Below are positions 48,160-59,822 of a DNA stretch of 64,000 nt, in pieces. Under the pieces are notes generated by a model. The model was given only the letters and a program-made list of their open reading frames with translations. It was not told where the DNA came from and searched no databases. Origin of the DNA: Sipunculus nudus. Taxonomy: Eukaryota; Annelida; Sipuncula; Golfingiida; Sipunculidae. Both the position numbers and the translations under genes were made by a program. Positions within the stretch are counted from its first letter, which is position 1. The number at the start of each line of letters is the position of its first letter. The DNA is taken from assembly GCA_026874595.1 (NCBI GenBank), contig CM049306.1, positions 4,852,019 through 4,916,018 on the forward strand, written 5' to 3'.

Positions 48160-48990
48160 TGTCACTTAATGTTGACCCTCCCGCAGGGGATCAGACACAG
48201 CCTGACGTTTTTTTTCAAAGTTATACTATATATATATTTCAAATATTATGCACACTTATTTTCCAATACTATGCACTGAAAAAAGATATCTCACTTGAAA
48301 CGAAATATGCCTCTCCAGAGTTTCACGGGTATTTAGCTGATGAGTATAGCTACTGATTGAGGCGTCTCTTAATATTGACTATCCCGTAGGCAATGAGGCA
48401 CAGCCTGATGTTTGGTCAAATGTATTACTATATATTTTAAAAAATTGACAAATTATCTCACTTGAAACGCAATGTAACTCTCCAGTAATTTCACCATCCT
48501 GTAGCCAAGGGAGTTATCTATAGATTGACGTGTAGTTTAATCTCGCCCATCCCGTAGGAGACTTGAAACGACATGTACCTCTCCAGAGTTTTCACCATCC
48601 TGTAGCCCAGGAAGTTATCTACAGATAAAATATATATATTCTGGAGAGGTACATTTCGTTGCAAGTGAGATATCTTTTTTCAAAGTACGCATAGCATTTG
48701 AAAATGAATATAGTAATATATTGTACATATTATCAGGCTGTGCCTCATCCCCTACGGGATGAACGAAATTAAACCACACCCCAGCCTGCAGATATCTTCC
48801 TGGGGTACAGGATGGTGAAAACTCTGGAGAGGTACATTTCGTTTCAAGTGAGATATCTTTTTTCAAAGTACGCATAATTTTTGAAAATGAATATAGTAAT
48901 ATATTGTACATATTATCAGGCTGTGCCTCAACCCTGCGCATGCGGGATGAACGAAATTAAACCACATCTCAGTCTGTAGATAACTTCCTT
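48160..48990. repeat. Displaced 186-bp satellite units, inverted then direct
   Basis: 48270-48600 carries the satellite in reverse (CACTTGAAACGAAAT...CTCTCCAGAGTTTCAC, CCCGTAGGCAATGAGGCACA). 48640-48990 carries it in the same orientation as 35-41 kb (AGGTACATTTCGTTGCAAGT). The switch at about 48620 makes a large inverted repeat. Confidence 0.85.
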
Positions 48991-49104
48991 GGGCATTTTT
49001 ATATATCATGCGTATACGTCATTCTGATCGCGAGCGCACGCTTTATATTGCGTGCGCATATAATTTAGAAAAATAACGCATCTGGGCAATTAGGTACGTA
49101 TTAG

Positions 49105-49378
49105 TTCAGCTGTTAAGAGAAGAATTGTGCAAAAATGAAAGAAGCATGAAACTTGGCATAACAGTTGTCCATACCATACTCAATATTTTCAGATATTGGG
49201 CCAAGCGGAATTCAATCTATCTTGGTCAAAATCCAAGATGGCGGCCAAGATAGCCGCCGGATTATAAAATATCAATATATCCGGTTATATTTGTCCTAGA
49301 ATGCATTGCATTTCTAAGTTTTCGGGGTCAAGAAATTCATTTATAAGGGTTTCAAGTATGTATTGTGACTCTATGGTT
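49105..49378. repeat. Left arm of a 3.4-kb inverted repeat pair
   Basis: About 270 bp, inverted at 52260-52545 with roughly three-quarters identity by eye. Shared blocks: GAAACTTGG(C/A)ATAA, GCCAAGCGGAATTCA, TTGGTCAAA(A)TCCAAGATGG, GCCGCCGGATTAT. Holds an exact AAGATGGCGGC at 49235-49245, which is a YY1-site consensus. Confidence 0.75.
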
Positions 49379-49855
49379 GAATTTTGGATTTTGAAATTAT
49401 ACTTAATTTGCCTTTGCCATCGAACAGGAAACATTATTTGCCGAGTTCTGCTGAGCAGATGCATACTTTGTTCTCAGATGAAAATGTTATTTCCAGGGCT
49501 AGATTTGTCTGTTTTGTCATGCATTTTCGTGCTTGAATTGTAGAACAGTTTCGATTGCAATTTTAATTTCACTTTATTTGCATGCTGATAAATGTAATAG
49601 CTTTGAAGAGTCGATGACGCAAGAAATTTCTGTGTCAAAATCTAAAATAAAATTAAGAACTTGATATGTCCATAAACACTAATCATTAGGATATTTGAAA
49701 CCAACATACATGTAATTAGATTCTGCGATCAACATAACTTTCATGCAAAAATTGTTAGTGCAGTTGAGAAATATCACATGCATTAATAAAATGTGTTGAC
49801 ATTTGAAATATATATTATTTTTAAGTATTTCAGCCCTATATCTGTTTCAATGTAA
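49379..49855. other. Unassigned sequence inside the inverted repeat pair
   Basis: AT-rich; no gene recognised. Confidence 0.4.
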
Positions 49856-50060
49856 TGATGTGGACAGTCGAATGGTTAGACGCTCATCTATCTCAAAAAC
49901 CCCAGATTTGATCAACATCGTTCCCATCAGAGTTGGTTGTAGCGGTCCTTCTAAAGACGGTTGTTTCTCCGTGTTGTCCGATTTCCTCCAACCCTATATA
50001 CCACCGAACGCAACAATTCGAGCCATGGAGAGGGGCTTGTTATATTTGTTATAATTAACT
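49856..50060 (+). mobile_element. Probable tRNA-derived SINE
   Basis: Starts with a tRNA-like part: GGACAGTCGAATGGTTAGACGC resembles a pol III A box region and CCCCAGATTTGATCAAC a worn B box. A body follows with GTTTCTCCGTGTTGTCCGAT and TTCCTCCAACCC, a sequence style seen in SINE bodies of molluscs and other animals. No intact tRNA fold. Confidence 0.5.
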
Positions 50061-51920
50061 GTATACAATCCATATAAAATATATATACAAGTAAAATGAA
50101 CAATCCATATAAAATAACGTTAAGCTAGCTTATAATGCGTGCATGGCAGAATAAGACATATATAAGAAGCTCACACCTGTCAGATTCTATATGCCTACTG
50201 CGTACGTATTAAAATTTTGCTAAAAGTGTCTTTTTCATTAGTACTTCTAATGTTAAAATCCTGTAAAATTTGTTTAATACTGCATTTTCAAATGGAAGTG
50301 TCATTTGCTGAGCTATGTTTTATTATATTAATTTTTCTGATTTCTTCTGTTTGATTTCCCTAGAGGCGATGGATGAAAGAAATTTAGCTATTATGTCTGG
50401 TATCAAATTTGGTAAATTTTACGATCAACTTCACATTCATGTAAACCTTTGTTAATGGTGTTTGGAAATATCAGATTGTAGTGCTGAAATTTAAAATGCA
50501 TGTACTGGTTACATGTATTTGAACACCATGCATGCGTGTTTGCACAGAAAATCGCATCCATAAATTATTTAGACTCCATGCATGCATGACAGGATACGCA
50601 CATATGTAGAAGCTCACACGTGTTTGATGTACACATTCTTTGCTTCTTTTGCCATAAGGTGATGGTTTCACACTGTATGCTAGCATAAAAGACAGAATCA
50701 GCACACGTTTAGAGGAGCATAACATGTTGCTGTATGCTACCTATGTGCTATGGTGATAAATGCATGATATAATCAACATACATGTAGATACCTTTACAGA
50801 TTGCTAATATTGTGATGTTATGTTGATGCTCGTACAAAATAATTAACATGTATCAGTAAAATATCACTACGTTTTGCTGTGATGCCATTTTCGTGATATT
50901 AAACTTTTTCGAATTAAACGAGTTGGAATTCACTTTGCATTAAGTGTGGTTGTCAACAAAACACTTTCATTTGCTAACTGTATGGACACTTGTAGATTCA
51001 TGTAGTTCATACATGTTTTATTAGAATATATACCACATGTATCAAACTTCTGGGGTCAGTGCTGCCAGTGTTCAAGCCAGCTGATCGTTGAAGTTTCAGG
51101 GATGTATGATGAGGGAATGAAAAAGCAAGGCGCAAGAAAAAATTTCGAATTCACGCCACAAGGTTGCAAAATTTAATAAACCCTGAGGATCCAGACATAC
51201 ATTCTGTCTTCATCACCTAGATTATATCAAAATTCAGTACAAAGTTTGGTTTGAGTTTTCATTGACTTGATTGGTGAATGTAATGGTTCTGTGCTTTAAG
51301 CTGCTGTGCTAAGAATTTTCTCTTTAGGTCAGCTTAATGCCCAAATGCAGAATATTTGGGAAAATTTTATTTCATACCACTTGCTTCATCAATTGAACAT
51401 ACATTAATAAGAGTAGACTAATTCTGAATATAATTCCTGAATATTATTACTGCTGAACAGAATAGTTTATTACATAATATTTGTAATATTGCCATCAATT
51501 TTTTTTCACTTGAATATTTTCTTTTAGATCTAATAGGACAACAATTTTTTCTTCTGGTTAATCACACACTATTCCAATTTACTAACTATCGATTCTGTTT
51601 ATCTTAGGTGCAAGACTCAGTGCGATCTATACAATTTTGCATCATGTGCACATGGGGTAAATTATTTTTCAAATAAATATAGTAAATATTTTTTGTAATT
51701 ATATTTATAAATACATGTAGGTAATATAAAATGTGTGCATTATGTAAGCAAATGAAGTATTTTAAGCAGTTACGGTAAATGCAAAGGCAATCTCAGCTAA
51801 TTTGTAAGGATAATTCAATATATAACCAAAGTAGCGGGTAAATTACAAACTGCACAAGTATCTGCAAGTTTGCTGATTCCGCATGCACAATCACCACATT
51901 GTAAAATATAGCATATCAAG
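50061..51920. other. Interior of the inverted-repeat pair, no gene recognised
   Basis: AT-rich; includes a short local duplication of ACCATGCATGCGTG/CTCCATGCATGCATG near 50525-50590. No transposase-like frame. Confidence 0.4.
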
Positions 51921-52145
51921 GGGTAGGACGTCGCCTAATGGTTACGGCTTTGGACATCGGAGTTGTAGGTCCCCACTTCGAACCCCATTCAGTAGGGATG
52001 ATTAGAATCAGAAGTCAAGGAGAACCACTACAACCCACTCCCATAGCAACACCGATTATAGAACCTTCGTCGCCAGTGGAGAGAGCCGAGCATTTTTTAC
52101 CACTCAATACATTGAAAGAGACACAGTGTTCAAATATTTAAAATA
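51921..52145 (+). mobile_element. Second tRNA-derived SINE-like segment
   Basis: GGACGTCGCCTAATGGTTACGG (A-box region) and CCCACTTCGAACCCC (B-box region) are about 35 bp apart, as in tRNA genes, followed by a non-tRNA body ending AAAGAGACACAGTG. The acceptor-stem halves do not pair, so this is a SINE or tRNA relic rather than a tRNA gene. Confidence 0.5.
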
Positions 52146-52259
52146 ATCAAATATATTAAATTTCAGCACAGGTTTCAACAAATAAGTTTTGCCGTTCCAT
52201 GTGCATGAAAAAGGCAATTAAGCACAATATATAATACCAAATAAAACCAGATTTCATTC

Positions 52260-52545
52260 ACAGAGTCATTATACTGACTTGAAACCCATTTAAATGAATT
52301 TCTCGACCCCAAAAATATCGAAATAGTGCACTTGCAATACATTCTAGCACAAATAACACCGTATATATTGTTATTTCATAATCCGGCGGCAATCTTGCCC
52401 GCCATCTTGGAATTTGACCAAGGTATTCTGAATTCCGCTTGGCCTCAATCTGGAAATACTTAGTTTGGTCTGGACTACTATTATTCCAAGTTTCATTCTA
52501 CTTGTATCTTTTACACAATTTTTTATATATGCAGCTTAACCGCTG
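52260..52545. repeat. Right arm of the 3.4-kb inverted repeat pair
   Basis: Reverse-oriented copy of 49105-49378. Its YY1-like core reads GCCCGCCATCTTGG (about 52398-52410), one base different from the left arm. Confidence 0.75.
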
Positions 52546-52648
52546 ACCTACTGGGAATATTACCGAACTCTTGTTATAAAAACGAAAAATGAGTACCTGG
52601 AGAGGCTTTGAACCTCAAAAATTTAATTTCGTGGAGAATTGGATCCTC

Positions 52649-52650
<2 letters not shown>

Positions 52651-52724
<74 letters not shown>
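52651..52724. repeat. (TA)n microsatellite
   Basis: About 74 bp of TA, with a short second TA run at about 52764-52780. Confidence 0.97.
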
Positions 52725-52728
<4 letters not shown>

Positions 52729-52729
52729 T

Positions 52730-53140
52730 TACGGCGTGCGATATAGCGACCACGGGACCTGGTTATATATATATATATATGCCCAACGAATGAGGCATGA
52801 TCTAGGGGGTTTTGAAATCAACTTTCCATAAATGCACTGCAGGGTTTTAACGCCCGTAAAGTAAATGCCCCACGCGACTTCACACCACATTTTGCGTTCT
52901 ACTCCCGCATTCAGCAAATAGCATACCACGGGCAAGGTATACGTAGCTTAACAAGATGTGAAGATTTGAAAAGACATAATACATAATACATGATCAGTTG
53001 TGTTTGATTGGATAAGTAAGCAAATCCTAATATTGTGTTAATTTTTAGGCAAAAAAAGGAGACAAAATCAATCCCTGGAAGTAAATTAAAAATTCTAGGT
53101 CAAACGTTTACCGTTTGTTCCCTATTAATTGCCAGACCAT
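52730..53140. other. Unassigned sequence
   Basis: No gene or clear repeat recognised. Confidence 0.35.
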
Positions 53141-53935
53141 TTCATTTGAAGGTCTCAAACATTGAGAAAAAAAAATGCGTAAAAATTTGAAAAAAAAAAA
53201 CCCGCAAGTGGTACCACATGTCTACAGGAATTGATGAAACACTCAATATGCATGGAATTATCATGACAACCAACTGATCAGCTATTCAGATAATGTAGCT
53301 TTTATATCAATTTTTTTAATTATTCTGGAGCCATAGCTCGGATAAAAGGGTTACAATGACCTTATTTCAGGTTTCCAGGGAGATTTTATATAGACATCCC
53401 TGAAAGTCATATAAGTCATATATATACACTCCATGATCCATACGCATGATCAATAAGCATGCAAAGAATCAATGTATTAGTTTTTCTGATTCTGGAGCTT
53501 TTGTATCACATTTTTTATTATCCGGGGGGGGGGGGAGGGGTTGTTCACGAGCCCCATAGCTCGGTTGGACGCCACGCGGAAACGATTACAGATGACCCCT
53601 ACAGTTTTGAGTACGAGATAGAGGTGTTCAAGATCTATGGACACGCACAATTTCAGTCCAATAGATTAAACCTATCACTAAGAAGAACAAATGACAAACG
53701 CATGGATAGACGTCAGGTGTCAAAATGTTTGTAGGTGGTGCCACCAGTCTCGAGAACGAGATGGAGATCAAAGATCTATGGACATGCACAATTTCAGCCC
53801 AACACACTGAACCACTCCTGAGATATGGGCTGTTATGAATAAGACAAAGATTCATACTGCATCAAAAAGATTGATGGTGGTGCCACCAGTCTTTGTTACG
53901 CATCAGTTTACGTGTGAGCGAATTAGTATGCAGGG
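53141..53935. repeat. GGTGGTGCCACCAGTC-type interspersed repeat
   Basis: Contains GAAGGTCTCAAACATTGAG, AATGCGTAAAAATTTG and CTACAGGAATTGATGAAACA, all repeated at 54340-54460, plus two sentences with ATCTATGGACA(C/T)GCACAATTTC. Holds a G tract at about 53522-53536. Confidence 0.6.
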
Positions 53936-54106
53936 TTTCAGAAAGATCGGTCTATGTGTCTCAGAGCAGTTCTCCGGAAACGAACGCGGAGGCGGTGGGA
54001 CCCGCGTGAAAATATAGTATCAACAAAACTGTTTTCGCGGATACAATAATCGTATATTGCAATAAATAGTATAATTGAGTAATGGATGCGCCCCGAGTAA
54101 AAAAGT

Positions 54107-54713
54107 GACCCATGGGTCATGACGCTCAGCTGACTAGGAAGACATTTACGAACGAATTGTATTATCTGAATGCCAAATTGTGTAGGTGGTAACCCTATTC
54201 AACTGAAGCTTAGCTTGGAGGATATAGGTAACAGAGACCTAAATTCAGGATTCCAGGGAGATTTTTTCATGGACCTCCCTGGATGTCAAGATAGAAGATT
54301 TTAGGTCCAATTGTTACGATTTGTGCCCTGTTAACAGACAACCACAACTTTGAAGGTCTCAAAAATTGAGAAAAAAATGCGTAAAAATTTGAAAAAAAAA
54401 AAACGCAGGTGGTGCCACCAGTCTACAGGAAATGATGAAACACTCCATGATCAATATGCATGCAAAAATATTTCAATGCATTAGGTGATTTTAATTATTA
54501 CGGGGGGGGGGGCTACTTTAGAGTCCTATATCTCGTAAGATATGGGTAACAGAGACCAAATTCAGGTCTCCAAGGAGATTTTTCATGGAGCTAGTTCCAG
54601 AGATTACGATTTGTGCCCTGTTAACGGACGGACAGAGAGACAGACGGAAAGACACACAGACGGACAAGGAGTGATCGCTATAGCTCAGATTACTGTCAGT
54701 CAGCTCAGCTAAA
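54107..54713. mobile_element. Family-A non-autonomous repeat, short copy
   Basis: Left end GACCCATGGGTC (54107-54118) then GCTCAGCTGACT. Right end: (GGAC/AGAC)n run, TAGCTCAG ... AGTCAGCTCAGCTAAAA, one mismatch from a perfect terminal inversion and hairpin. About 600 bp, and a useful minimal copy for defining the family. Confidence 0.65.
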
Positions 54714-55204
54714 AGTGCGTCTAAACAAGACTACCGAACAGCGTGTGAAGCCAAACTTGAATCCTGCACGGTTGTTCGAAACTCACACTAGATTTTTATG
54801 TGCAATAATAAGGGAAACATTTAGGAACAGGTCTTCAATACTGGGAGGCACTATTCCTGCATATCAAAGTTCATCCTCCTCAAGTTTGAAAACAGATATA
54901 AAATCCGGGGTAAAAAGGAGCCCGAGATTATTGATAACACCGTTATACACACGTCGGTAAAATTTATTTTTAAGGATGCCTGGAAGCGTGGTATACTGCT
55001 GACGTATATATATTTCCCAGAGGCAGTTGTCCGAGTTAAAATATAACTTGTATAGTTTTAAATATTAGTTGTAGCTTTCCACATGCCTGGGAATGAGAAA
55101 TAATTTTCTGCCCCCTCCCAAGGTGTAGCGAGTTGGGGTAGGTAGGAGTTCTTTGTTATGAGAAAGTACCAGTCTACTTAGCTGGGAGCAAGGTGCCAGT
55201 CTAT
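54714..55204. other. Unassigned sequence
   Basis: No gene or clear repeat recognised; an 81-codon plus-strand open frame at 54715-54960 starts inside the repeat end and is taken as chance. Confidence 0.35.
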
Positions 55205-55261
55205 AGAATGAGTCACAGCAGCGGAAGTGGGGTTCGAGCGGCCTTTCATGGTATAAGAGGC
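55205..55261. repeat. Left flank of MITE insertion, paralogous to 60318-60395
   Basis: GTCACAGCAGCGGAAGTGGG, GTTCGAGCGGCC and AAGAGGC match 60321-60377 closely. The match resumes after the MITE with AAGAGGCTTATTTTT (55630-55644). Confidence 0.8.
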
Positions 55262-55629
55262 CACAGGCGCTTGAATAATAGATGGTACAAATTTGGGCTT
55301 AAACAGTTTTCAATCAACTATACAAACTATCCCTTCGCTTTTCTAAGCACTAAACCAGTAAATAATGCTTGTCAGTTACTTGTTTATATAAATATACACA
55401 AGGCTGGCATCTTCATTTGCAACTGGTTTGTATCCATTAATTGGTACTTTCATGGTAGGCCCGCACAGAAATTTTTGTCAAATTTGATTAGGCTCTTTCA
55501 ATTTGTGCTGGGTACCAGTCTATATATTTCTTGTTTAAAGTCAATCAAAAGATGAAAAAAATTCTGTGCGGGCCTACCATGAAAGTACCAATTAATGAAT
55601 TTATACCAACAATTATTCAAGCGCCTGTG
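55262..55629. mobile_element. Foldback MITE, CACAGGCGC family, copy 2
   Basis: 368 bp. Ends CACAGGCGCTTGAATAAT and ATTATTCAAGCGCCTGTG, the same 15-bp terminus as copy 1. A longer inner inversion is present (AATTGGTACTTTCATGGTAG, GCCCGCACAGAA against its complement at about 55556-55595). Perfect 7-bp direct repeats AAGAGGC flank it (55255-55261 and 55630-55636). The two arms are of unequal length because about 100 bp is present only on the left. No coding capacity. Confidence 0.9.
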
Positions 55630-55644
55630 AAGAGGCTTATTTTT

Positions 55645-56597
55645 CGTTAAGGAAGTGCTTATTTCCATTCCCCCAGGAGTTACCAATAACCATGTTAGTT
55701 GGAACAGATTAGCGTTTGTTCAAACAGATATTCATTTTTAGGATAACATTGATGATGAATATATATAATAAAAAATTAATGTTATTGGGCTTAACTTTGA
55801 TATGCTTGCATATCTATCTAATCAGTATAGTGAAAATGGTCTCAAAGAACCCTATGTTACATTAATAGTTTTAATTTTCTTTTAATCAAAGTTCTAGTAA
55901 TTTTCGCCTATTTTGACACCATAGTAAATTCATTGATAATGTTAAAGATGAAATCAGTGGTATGGTAAATAAATGAAACAACCTACCAGGGTACAGGTGC
56001 CAGGTGCCTGGTATTCTGAGCAAAGAGCTGATAACACCAGTCTGACACAAAACCAGAGTTCACTAATAAGGTGCCAACAGTCTGCTGATATTTAGGACTC
56101 TCGGCCAGTTATCAAGTAATGTCGAAATCTTCCTCACCCTTTACGTGCTTCTTTAAGTTAGGTCTCATGATCCACATATCAATTTTCAAAATTATTAAAC
56201 TAAACCAACAAAATTTAAATTGGCACTGCAGAAAATATAAATCTTATTTCTTTGTTGGTTTTTTTTTGGCACATATAAATGTAATATAATTATCCGGGGT
56301 TACTCTGCAAATCATAAATGTTTTAAACTTTGATGTTAAATGCATAAAAATGAAATGCATTTCAATATAATAACTGAAAAACTTAATTTTTAAAAGAAAT
56401 TGGTTCTAGATTTGTGTAACTGTGTGTTCCAGTCGTCCCTATTGCGTCTACAGTAGTACTTGAGAGAGGATTTGTTAATAAAAGCAATTAGTAAACTACC
56501 TTTATTGCTGGAAAAAATTCACACCCAAGTTTTGGTCACTTAAACTGCCAAATACTTTACCAGCTTTTATCATAAGAGGGAGTGGAAATATGGCCGG
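55645..56597. other. Unassigned AT-rich sequence
   Basis: No gene recognised before the Gypsy gag fragment. Confidence 0.4.
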
Positions 56598-57850
56598 TAT
56601 AGAGAGCACATTTCAGGCAATGTTCCAAGATGGAAGAGGGGCGTTAAGTAAACCTTAATGGATTACGGAAGTGATGTATCACGTCTTGCCCAGAGGGCAT
56701 ACCCAGGTTTAGATGCTTTAGATTTGATCGCAAGGGATCAGTTTGTTAGAGGGATGGGCGATATTGAGATGAAGAGACACGTGGACCTCAGCTGCCCATC
56801 AAGTCGAGATGAAGCTGTTAGCCTAGCGACTCAATATGAATCATTTGAGGAAGGCGAGAGTGTTCGGCCGGATCGTAAGTTCCTACCAAGATCAGCTCCG
56901 ATAGATGTCCCGAGGACACAAACTGACGAACAGACCACACAGCTTCAAGAACAAGTTAAACAGCTGATGGCCAATGAGAGTAAGACTCAAGAGGTTAAAC
57001 AGACTGTAAGTCGCCAGTGAGAGACTCTGACTGAGCAGGTTAACAAGCTATCGCAGGTGTTGACCGGAGCAGGTAGTGGTGCGACAATGGTGTGCGTAAG
57101 GCTGGAAGTAAATGGAATCCCCCCCCCCCCCCCAACAAAAAAAAAAAAAAAAAAAAGGGAGAAGACCAGGTCAGAACCTTGAGCAGAACAACTGTTTTTT
57201 TTTTGTTACGGCCAGCCTTGCCACTTCAGAAGAAACTGCCCTGCAGGGCGAAAGAAAACACGGGATACAACAAAGCCAAATGGAAGTACCCTGAGAACCA
57301 CCAGCATAAAGGGCGGATGGCTGATAGAGATTGTTGTTAAAAATAGAGCAGTTGACTTCCTGGTTGATTGTGTCTCGGATAAGTCCTTACTGGATTACTC
57401 GTTCTTCCAGAAGCTTCCTAATTACATCAGGCTTAGGCTGAGAGATTCAGGTTGTGACATCAGCATTGCCTCTGGAGGGCAGATGGACATCAGAGGAGAG
57501 ATTGATTTGAAATTTCAGTTAGGTTTGGCACTTTTGAAGTCACCAAGTTAGGTTCTTTAAAAGGAATTCTTGGAAATGATTTTATGCGAGAAGTTGGTTG
57601 CCGGATTGACACAAGTTTGGCATTCTACATACAGAGCAAGACTGAGAGAGTCCCTTGAGGTACCACCCAGACACAAAGGTTCGAGCCCCTGATTTGTTGG
57701 ATAAACTAAGGATTGGAAACGGTCATCCTGAGGTGGGTTTGATACAACCTGTAATATCATTGGTTGAGGAAACAGGACTCTACATGGAACAGCTGTGGTC
57801 AAAAGGGAGCGTGCCAGTCACCTGATGAACCTAGGTGAGAAGACTAAGTC
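56598..57850 (+). mobile_element. Gypsy-type retrotransposon fragment: gag, zinc knuckle, protease
   Basis: Gag C-terminal half at 56658-57020 (SRLAQRAYPGLDALDLIARD, DQFVRGMGDIEMKRHV, then EAVSLATQYESFE), a common pattern of invertebrate Gypsy gags. A damaged CCHC knuckle is at 57204-57242 (C-Y-G-Q-P-C-H-F-R-R-N-C; the second Cys and the Gly are out of register). Poly(C) and poly(A) runs interrupt it (57120-57157). A protease-like part at 57345-57650 keeps SLLDYSFFQKL and GILGNDFMREVGC, but the DTGA catalytic triplet is lost. Stops and frame breaks throughout. The matching integrase is at 59823-60297, beyond an inserted DIRS-like element; the reverse transcriptase is missing. Confidence 0.75.
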
Positions 57851-57894
57851 TTGGCTGGCGGATTAAGTTAATAGTCTCTGATGCAGCCGAGTCA

Positions 57895-59140
57895 GTTCTG
57901 TTTGTGATTTAGGGTCCTCTGGAGATAGATCTGTTTGCTTCCGTTCTGAATTTTCAAATCCCACAGCCTGTCCCGGAGAGCGATCAGGTGCGGTGCATTT
58001 CAGGTACCATGGAATGACAGGTTCCTTTACACAATTCCCTGGTGAAGCTTTTCCCGCTGGTGCTTGAATGACTTTGTTACTTCAGGGGAACTCGCATGAT
58101 ATTGATTCTTTGGATCCACAGTCACGCCCTCTGGCGACTGATTCTGATGGATCTTCTGATCGACAGGCCTTAGCTTCTCTCGCTGTTGCCGCATGTACAG
58201 CAAGACACCCGTCTGAGCTCATGTCTGTTGTTGTCAACCACCTCTGTAGTGCAGGCTTTTCACGAGAGGCAGTTCTTGTCATTGCCGCTCAACGTAGAGC
58301 CTATGACGCTCACTGGCTGCACTATGTGGAGTCAGCGGAACGCCAACAAATAGACATTGTTTGCCCCTTGGCTCAGGAGCTAATGGAGTTTGTCATGTTT
58401 CTTTCCCGTGAAAAACGGTTATCTCCATCCTCCCTCCAAGGTTATAAAGCGGTTCTCCTGTCAGTTTTACAGTCACTCTGTACTCACTTGCCACTTCAAC
58501 AGTTGCTGTTTCCCGATTTTTTAAAGTCTGTAGAGCTTCAGGCGTGGTCGCTGTATCTCGACCCCGTCTTGGCACCTTGGTGTGGCTTTGTGTCCCTGCT
58601 GCATCTGTTCCGTAAGACAGCTTTCCTAGACAGCTTTCCTTTTGGCCATGGCATCAGCGAGCCATTGCAGCGAATTACAGATGAGAGAGCCTTGGACGCC
58701 ACAGCGCCCTGGCGTATGGCAGGCACAACTTTAGGGCGGTTAATTGCCCCGTTAATGCCCTGTGGTATATTATATCCGGGCTACATCTCCATTAGACGGG
58801 GACTGTTGTTGTCTATTTATTCAGACAACCTGTTCTTGGAAGGCTGGTCCCCCTCATGAGATCAGCCCTGTATCTAATTCTCATTGGATTCATGACACGA
58901 TCTTTGAGGCGCAAGAGAAGGCCCTTCCTGGGTCTCTCTTTTCCCTCATGAGGTCCTTGCAGTTAAAGCTTCCCTATTGGTCGCGGCCGGGGACTCTGTT
59001 TCAGACCATCTTAAACAAGGTATCTGGAAACATTCTGATAAGTTCGCCAGTCTAAGTGATTTGGCGCCGCAGGTTTTGTCTCTCCAGGCGTCCGGCGGCG
59101 TTGTAAAGGCTAGCGGCCTCGTTTGTGCTTCTTCTTAGCG
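57895..59140 (+). mobile_element. DIRS/Ngaro-like tyrosine-recombinase retroelement fragment
   Basis: Begins with the RNase H tail GPLEIDLFASVLNFQIPQP (57912-57968), then a YR-type recombinase. Its N-terminal core-binding part is FSREAVLVIAAQRRAYDAHW and FVMFLSREKRLSPSSLQGYK (58257-58450). In other frames follow FLLAMASASHCSEL (about 58640) and PHEVLAVK (about 58940), ending HSDKFASLSDLAPQVLSL and VVKASGLVCASS with a stop at about 59140. Known catalytic residues are damaged: the first Arg reads Cys in SHCSEL, and HxxR reads HEVL. Typical of DIRS-group elements in animals. The 792-bp open frame from 58068 crosses a frameshift and is not the true protein downstream of about 58500. Confidence 0.75.
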
Positions 59141-59822
59141 TTTGTTTAGCATGCCCTTGTGTTTATCTGTTTATTGGCTCAGTCAAGGAGCGACCTACTG
59201 TTAGCCAACATATAGAAACTTACCATTTCTCCGTGAAATGTAGTTCGGTTAGTTGGCATGTAGGTCTCCCCTTGTCTATCAGGCTTCCCCCTGTTGGTTT
59301 TCCTCCTCTCTCTCTGTGTTTTGCTCTTTTAAATGGTAGTGTCAGCAAAAGTGGATACTGGGCGCTGTCTCATAATTTTAATCCGTGTTGGGAAACGAGG
59401 TGTAGTCTTAAGAGCATGATTTCGCTGCAGTGTGACCAAGCACAAGCGCGTGATTGGATCTGCTGATTGCTTGTCCTTCTGCACAAAAAACTTGACGTAG
59501 TAATACGTAATTGGGAGGGAATTGCCAGGTCGTCAGAGCCTTGTGACACTCTGATATGCAAATAGCTTACACGCAAAGCTTACAGGGCGTTAGTTATAAG
59601 AGCAAACATGGAACTACCTGTATCAATGCATGGAATCGTGTATTATTTACGCATTTTAATAGCAAACAAAATACTAACGATTTGGCAGGGCCAGACAATT
59701 GGAGTGTTGGCCAGCTGAGCCAATTCCAGGTATCCCAAAGGTATACCTTTGTATATCCAGGTATTCCAAAGATCCAGGTATCGCTAACATCAGATGCAGG
59801 TTCGTGTCTGGTCAAGATCGAC
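59141..59822. other. Probable 3' non-coding part of the DIRS-like element and junction
   Basis: No coding frame. Contains GGCGCTGTCTCATAATTTTA and GGGAAACGAGGTGTAGTC, likely element 3' UTR, and a small GGTATACCTTTGTATATCCAGG-type local repeat at about 59725-59790. The exact junction back to Gypsy is unclear. Confidence 0.35.

Noticed and set aside
49856-49930. tRNA gene (Ser/Leu-like)
   Set aside because: A and B box regions are visible but the arms do not pair and a SINE body follows. The same applies to 51921-51995.
53545-53600. tRNA-like start (CCCATAGCTCGGTTGGACGCC)
   Set aside because: Only an A-box-like string; no B box at the expected distance.
58068-58859. A 263-aa host gene
   Set aside because: The first part is a DIRS-type recombinase; the second part continues only because of a frameshift, and the correct motifs run on in other frames.
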